A stretch of DNA of 55,063 bases, from the NCBI RefSeq assembly GCF_003367505.1, contig NZ_PXXX01000017.1, positions 1 to 55,063 on the forward strand, given 5' to 3'. The translations under genes were made by a program, and so were the position numbers. This DNA is from Lysinibacillus capsici. GTDB taxonomy: Bacteria; Bacillota; Bacilli; Bacillales_A; Planococcaceae. The notes beneath the pieces were generated by a model. That model was not told the DNA's origin. It worked only from the letters and a program-made list of their open reading frames with translations, and did no database searches. Shown here one piece after another: positions 50,210-55,063 of this stretch (positions are counted from its first letter, which is position 1; the number at the start of each line of letters is the position of its first letter).

Positions 50210-50574
50210 TGGATTATATTCATTTAAAGGACATGCAGTTTTATGGTTATCATGGTGTATTAGCAGCTGAAACCACTCTAGGCCAACGCTTTCGAGCAAA
50301 TGTTTCGCTTGCAGTAGACATGACAAAAGCCGGTGAAACGGATGATCTTTCTTATACCGTAAATTATGCAGAGGTATATGCGTTATGTCGGGATATTGTA
50401 GAGGGTGAACCGTTTAAGCTTATTGAGGCTCTTGTTGTGAAAATAGCTAATGTGATTTTAGCAACCTATCCTGATAAAGTAAAAGGAGTTCGTGTAGAGC
50501 TTATTAAACCAGACCCACCTATTCATGGTTATTATAAAGAAGTCTCTGTTGAGGTTACGAGGGGGGATTTCTAA
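50209..50574 (+). CDS. folB: dihydroneopterin aldolase
   Basis: Cleaves dihydroneopterin to the hydroxymethyl pterin. The 121 residues show the family core GYHGVLAAE near residue 13, YTVNYAEVY, and ERLxK-like LIKPDPPIHG. ATG at 50209 shares a base with the folP stop (TGATG) with AGGAGG at six bases; GTG at 50206 is too near that site. Confidence 0.94.
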   Translation: MDYIHLKDMQFYGYHGVLAAETTLGQRFRANVSLAVDMTKAGETDDLSYTVNYAEVYALCRDIVEGEPFKLIEALVVKIANVILATYPDKVKGVRVELIKPDPPIHGYYKEVSVEVTRGDF

Positions 50575-51086
50575 TGAAGGATGTCTATTTATCTATCGGA
50601 ACAAATATGGGGGAGAGATATGAGAATCTTCAGCATGCAGTAGACCTTTTAAAAGAAAAGAAGGAACTAGAGTTGATTCGTGTTTCATCTGTTTTTGAAA
50701 CAGCTGCTGTAGGTTATACGGATCAGGCCGATTTTTTGAATATAGCTGTTCATCTAAAAACAGCTATATCGTCTGTTGAGATGTTGAATATTTGCCAAGA
50801 AATCGAACGGGAATTAGGGCGTGTAAGAGAATTCCGCTGGGGCCCAAGAGTTATTGATCTTGACATTTTACTTTACAATCAAGAGAATATTGAAACGGAG
50901 AACTTAATTGTTCCTCATCCAAGAATGTACGAGCGAGCGTTCGTCCTAGTACCACTTGTAGAGATCACGCCATCACCTTTCGATGAACAGCTACAACAAG
51001 CGCATGATCTGTTACAGCAAATGGATTGTGAAAAGGAAGGCGTAATCTTCTGGAACCACTTTAATGAGCCGTCAGCGGTGAATTAA
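50574..51086 (+). CDS. folK: 2-amino-4-hydroxy-6-hydroxymethyldihydropteridine diphosphokinase
   Basis: Pyrophosphorylates the pterin for FolP. The 170 residues show LSIGTNMGERYENLQ, SVFETAAVG, and the signature RFRWGPRVIDLDILLY in its form REFRWGPRVIDLDILLY (positions ~80-96). ATG overlaps the folB stop (TAATG); CGAGGGGGG precedes it. In B. subtilis yazB follows; here only 87 bases separate it from dusB. Confidence 0.94.
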   Translation: MKDVYLSIGTNMGERYENLQHAVDLLKEKKELELIRVSSVFETAAVGYTDQADFLNIAVHLKTAISSVEMLNICQEIERELGRVREFRWGPRVIDLDILLYNQENIETENLIVPHPRMYERAFVLVPLVEITPSPFDEQLQQAHDLLQQMDCEKEGVIFWNHFNEPSAVN

Positions 51087-51173
51087 GTATTTGTATAGGA
51101 ATGAATTATCAGCGTATAGCATTAACGATAGATAGAGAAAATAGGTAAAGCCTATAGAGGAGGAAGAAAAACG

Positions 51174-52214
51174 TTGAGTCAGTCAACAGAGAAGCCATTT
51201 CAAATTGGCGATATTGTCATGGACAACCGAGTAGTATTAGCGCCAATGGCTGGGATTTGTAACTCTGCTTTCCGATTAACGGTTAAGGAGTTTGGGGCAG
51301 GTCTCGTATATGCTGAAATGATTAGTGATAAGGGCATTGTCCAAAAGAATGAAAAAACATTAGGTATGCTTTATATCGATGAACGTGAAAATCCTCTTTC
51401 ACTGCAAATCTTTGGTGGAGATAAAGAAACCTTAGTGGAAGCAGCAAAATATGTGGATGAAAATACGACTGCTGATATTATTGATATCAACATGGGATGT
51501 CCTGTTAATAAAATTATAAAATGTGAAGCGGGAGCACGTTTACTACTTGATCCTAATAAAGTATATGAGATGGTAGCGGCTGTTGTGGATGCTGTTAAAA
51601 AGCCGGTTAGCGTAAAAATGCGTATTGGTTGGGATGAAGAACATATCTTTGCGATTGAAAACGCTCAAGCTGTTGAGCGTGCAGGTGCAGCTGCAGTAGC
51701 AGTTCATGGTCGTACACGTGTACAAATGTATGAGGGTAAAGCGAACTGGGATTATATTCGTCAAGTAAAGGAAAATGTCAGCATCCCTGTGCTTGGTAAC
51801 GGTGACGTGGAAACACCCCAAGATGCTAAACGTATGCTGGAAACTACAGGTGTAGATGCAGTAATGATTGGACGTGCTGCTTTAGGTAATCCATGGATGA
51901 TCTATCGTACGGTTGAATACCTAGCAACTGGTGAATTAAAAGAAGAGCCAAGTGTACGAGAAAAAATGGACGTATGTTTACTGCACTTTGAACGACTTCT
52001 TCAATTAAAAGGGGAAGGAATTGCAGTACGGGAAATGCGCAAGCATGCATCATGGTATTTAAAAGGAATTCGAGGTAATGGTAAGGCCCGCAACGCTATT
52101 AACCAAACAGAAACTGCGGCAGAACTTCGGGTACTATTAAATAGTCTTGTACAGGAGTATGAAGAAAGCGAATCTAAATTAATTGTTCCAGAAGTTAAAG
52201 AATTAATGATATAG
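51174..52214 (+). CDS. dusB: tRNA-dihydrouridine synthase
   Basis: FMN enzyme reducing uridine to dihydrouridine in tRNA. The 346 residues show APMAGICNSAFRL, the catalytic C109 in NMGCPVNKI, KMRIGWDEEH and HGRTRVQMYEG. TTG start after GAGGAGGA. It follows the folate operon by 87 bases and probably continues it. B. subtilis calls it yacF/dusB; bacillar homologues can modify several positions, so the exact site is uncertain. Confidence 0.93.
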   Translation: MSQSTEKPFQIGDIVMDNRVVLAPMAGICNSAFRLTVKEFGAGLVYAEMISDKGIVQKNEKTLGMLYIDERENPLSLQIFGGDKETLVEAAKYVDENTTADIIDINMGCPVNKIIKCEAGARLLLDPNKVYEMVAAVVDAVKKPVSVKMRIGWDEEHIFAIENAQAVERAGAAAVAVHGRTRVQMYEGKANWDYIRQVKENVSIPVLGNGDVETPQDAKRMLETTGVDAVMIGRAALGNPWMIYRTVEYLATGELKEEPSVREKMDVCLLHFERLLQLKGEGIAVREMRKHASWYLKGIRGNGKARNAINQTETAAELRVLLNSLVQEYEESESKLIVPEVKELMI

Positions 52215-52225
52215 TTTTTATTATG

Positions 52226-52257
52226 GGCGTCTCTATAATTTGATAGAGGCGCCTTTT
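52226..52257 (+). terminator. terminator after dusB
   Basis: Eleven-bp stem (52226-52236 with 52243-52253, one G-U), six-base loop, TTTT tail. Confidence 0.9.
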
Positions 52258-52314
52258 CAGCAGCACTTTTAATTTTTAGAATTATTAATTATTTTATGTT
52301 GGATTGAAAATAAA

Positions 52315-52342
52315 TTGAAACAGATGATTACAGCACTAAAAT
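52315..52342 (+). promoter_or_regulatory. lysS promoter
   Basis: TTGAAA (52315-52320), 16-base spacer, TAAAAT (52337-52342). A second -10-like TACAAT is at 52347-52352. The leader is about 50 bases, too short for a T-box or lysine riboswitch. Confidence 0.6.
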
Positions 52343-52390
52343 TGTGTACAATAGAAATATTATGGACGTAAACGCGGACAATTTACTTAA

Positions 52391-53896
<1,506 letters not shown>

Positions 53897-53950
53897 ATTA
53901 CTGCGTAGGCTCTTTATAGAGCTGCTAAAGAGCATTCAATGAATTAAGAG

Positions 53951-53986
53951 GAGAATTCACAGGATAGGTGAGTTCTCTTTCTTTTT
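53951..53986 (+). terminator. terminator after lysS
   Basis: Ten-bp stem GAGAATTCAC (53951-53960) with GTGAGTTCTC (53968-53977), then TTTCTTTTT. A second hairpin GCTCTTTA/TAAAGAGC lies just upstream (~53918-53944). Confidence 0.85.
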
Positions 53987-54008
53987 GCTCAATGAAAAAA
54001 ATTAAGTT

Positions 54009-54036
54009 GTTTAAACGTAGATTATATTTAGGTTAT
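54009..54036 (+). promoter_or_regulatory. possible sigma-B-like promoter for the 93-residue gene
   Basis: GTTTAA (54009-54014) and GGTTAT (54031-54036) resemble the sigma-B consensus GTTTAA/GGGTAT with one mismatch, but the 16-base spacer is slightly long. Confidence 0.3.
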
Positions 54037-54108
54037 ACTTTTATAGTTCTATGTTTTTCAAATCAAATACAATAAGTATAAAAAGAAGTATTTTATTGGG
54101 GGCTTATA

Positions 54109-54390
54109 ATGAATTACAAAATTATTAACAAACAAGTATTTGAACAGGCACAATTACGTTCTGTTTCTGATGTTCCATTTACGGAGGAAGAGCTCGAGCA
54201 TGGTATGAAATTAGTCGTTGCTAAAAAAGACGAGAATCTTACTTTATATTTAGTAGAAATAGATGGCCATAAGAAATTTGATGTTCGTTGGGACGATTCT
54301 TCTGAAATCTTTAGTGGCTGGTATTCTGCATGGGATAACTTCTTGTGGTGCTTAAATATAGTTGACCCTCAAGGTAATGAAATAAAATAG
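54109..54390 (+). CDS. hypothetical protein, 93 residues
   Basis: I do not recognise this protein. It is acidic and Trp-rich, starts MNYKIINKQVFEQ, and has beta-strand-like stretches in the middle (LTLYLVEIDGHKKFDVRW). No membrane segment, signal or metal motif is visible. GGGGG lies about ten bases before the ATG and a perfect 20-bp terminator follows, so it is very probably expressed. It lies between lysS and the rrn operon, where B. subtilis has no gene. Confidence 0.75.
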   Translation: MNYKIINKQVFEQAQLRSVSDVPFTEEELEHGMKLVVAKKDENLTLYLVEIDGHKKFDVRWDDSSEIFSGWYSAWDNFLWCLNIVDPQGNEIK

Positions 54391-54401
54391 GGACTATTAG
54401 A

Positions 54402-54449
54402 AATAAGCAGGCGCTAAAGTACTTCTACTTTAGCGCCTGCTTATTTTCA
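54402..54449 (+). terminator. terminator of the 93-residue gene
   Basis: Perfect 20-bp stem (54402-54421 with 54426-54445), CTTC loop, TTTT tail. Confidence 0.95.
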
Positions 54450-54583
54450 TAATGCAATTTTTAAAAACCTTCTTTGACCTAAACAACTAATTAGATTTGT
54501 AGTTTTATTTAGGAAGTAATTTTACACTAAGTTTTATGAGCTATGTTTAACTTGAAAAGTAAGTAGTATTTTAATTTAAGATA

Positions 54584-54612
54584 TTGAGATTTAATAGAAA
54601 GAGATGTATAGT
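54584..54612 (+). promoter_or_regulatory. promoter upstream of the rrn promoters
   Basis: TTGAGA (54584-54589), 17-base spacer, TATAGT (54607-54612). It could be an additional upstream rrn promoter or drive a short separate transcript. The stretch 54450-54583 shows nothing I can name. Confidence 0.6.
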
Positions 54613-54641
54613 AAAACAAATAATAAATAAGGAAAGATACT

Positions 54642-54701
54642 ATGATTTACGATTCTCGTAAATACACAAATTTGCTTATTAAAGCAAGTTTGTTAAATTA
54701 A
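54642..54701 (+). CDS. candidate short peptide or small-RNA unit, 19 residues
   Basis: ATG five bases after GGAAAG opens a 19-codon frame (MIYDSRKYTNLLIKASLLN). A ten-bp hairpin (54668-54677 with 54682-54691) lies inside it and a weak terminator-like stem plus T6 at 54717-54738 follows. With the promoter at 54584 this could be a transcript of about 120 bases. Coding status is very uncertain. Confidence 0.2.
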   Translation: MIYDSRKYTNLLIKASLLN

Positions 54702-54819
54702 ATTAGATTTTGTATAAAAAACACTTGCGAAGTTTTTTCTAACGTGATAAATTATTACTTGTCGTTAAGACGATGCAATCAACAACATTGAACTTCAAAA
54801 ACAATTTGAAAAAAAGATG

Positions 54820-54848
54820 TTGACATGAATAATTGATTATAATATAAT
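54820..54848 (+). promoter_or_regulatory. rrn promoter P1
   Basis: TTGACA (54820-54825), 17-base spacer, TATAAT (54843-54848): both perfect. Followed by TTAAAAGTTG. Confidence 0.9.
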
Positions 54849-54894
54849 TTAAAAGTTGTCTCCGCTGATTTGAAAAAACATTTTAAAAAAAGTG

Positions 54895-54923
54895 TTGACA
54901 ACGAAGTGAAGAAATGTTATAAT
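54895..54923 (+). promoter_or_regulatory. rrn promoter P2
   Basis: TTGACA (54895-54900), 17-base spacer, TATAAT (54918-54923): both perfect, exactly 75 bases after P1, with the same TATAATTTAAAAGTTG start region. An A-rich block upstream could act as an UP element. Confidence 0.92.
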
Positions 54924-54929
54924 TTAAAA

Positions 54930-55063
54930 GTTGCTGTCGAGAGATGATTGCTAAATGAACCTTGAAAACTGAACAAGCAAAACGTAATCAATAAAGTTTT
55001 AAGTAGCTAGTTTTGCTAGTGAACGAAACACAATTTTGGACATCAAACATGATGCCAGCAAAA
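54930..55063 (+). other. rRNA operon leader
   Basis: Untranslated leader of the downstream rrn operon. ACCTTGAAAACTGAACAAG (54959-54977) is the boxA/leader motif that precedes 16S rRNA in Bacillales. The mature 16S sequence starts beyond the window. Confidence 0.8.

Overview
The window reads as a core chromosomal segment of a low-GC, endospore-forming member of the Bacillales. Sporulation genes (darA neighbourhood, sspF, spoVG, fin, spoVT, yabP, yabQ, spoIIE), abrB with Spo0A-like boxes, and the overall gene order match the origin-proximal tmk-to-lysS region of Bacillus subtilis. AT-richness, loss of several B. subtilis genes (yabG, yabS, yabT, yazB and the csfB-xpaC-yaaN group) and local insertions point away from Bacillus proper towards a relative such as Lysinibacillus; that genus call is an inference.

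Layout. The first bases are the 3' end of a 5S rRNA with its terminator, and the last ~250 bases are tandem promoters and leader of another rRNA operon, so the window is almost exactly the segment between two co-oriented rrn operons. From 1 to 8.4 kb: an SRPBCC/CoxG-like protein, a YaaO-type PLP decarboxylase, tmk, darA, yaaR, holB, ricT, yabA, yabB, yazA, rsmI (DNA replication, tRNA/rRNA modification, c-di-AMP sensing). 8.5-18.3 kb: abrB (reverse strand), metS, tatD, yabE, rnmV, ksgA, veg, sspF, ispE, purR, ridA. 18.4-33.8 kb: spoVG, glmU, prs, rplY/ctc, pth, fin, mfd, spoVT, yabM, yabN, rqcP, yabP, yabQ, divIC, yabR, then a small reverse-strand membrane-protein gene. 33.9-34.2 kb: a reverse-strand tRNA cluster (Gly-Met-Glu in transcription order). 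34.5-54.4 kb: spoIIE, tilS, hprT, ftsH, an aldo/keto reductase, coaX, hslO, a PrsA-like foldase, cysK, the folate operon pabB-pabA-pabC-folP-folB-folK, dusB, lysS, and an unrecognised 93-residue protein.

How it works together. Most genes are housekeeping: translation and RNA maturation (metS, lysS, ksgA, rnmV, rsmI, tilS, pth, rqcP, dusB, tRNAs), precursor supply (prs, purR, hprT, glmU, ispE, coaX, cysK, folate genes), and repair/quality control (mfd, ftsH, hslO, yabN). Interleaved is developmental control: abrB with a consensus sigma-A promoter and two Spo0A-like boxes just downstream of it, a sigma-H-like promoter at spoVG, sigma-G-like promoters at sspF and spoVT, and a sigma-E-like promoter at yabP. 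Almost every transcription unit ends in a clear intrinsic terminator.

I found no insertion sequence, prophage, CRISPR array or obvious novel multi-gene system. The less explained parts are small: candidate short ORFs at 2983-3078, 42364-42453 and 54642-54701, a long-range inverted repeat that surrounds the yabE promoter and includes its ribosome binding site, perfect dyads upstream of ftsH, spoIIE and rplY, and the reverse-strand tRNA island. Start codons were re-chosen from ribosome-binding-site spacing in many genes; TTG and GTG starts are unusually common. Comparisons with B. subtilis are from memory, not from a search.
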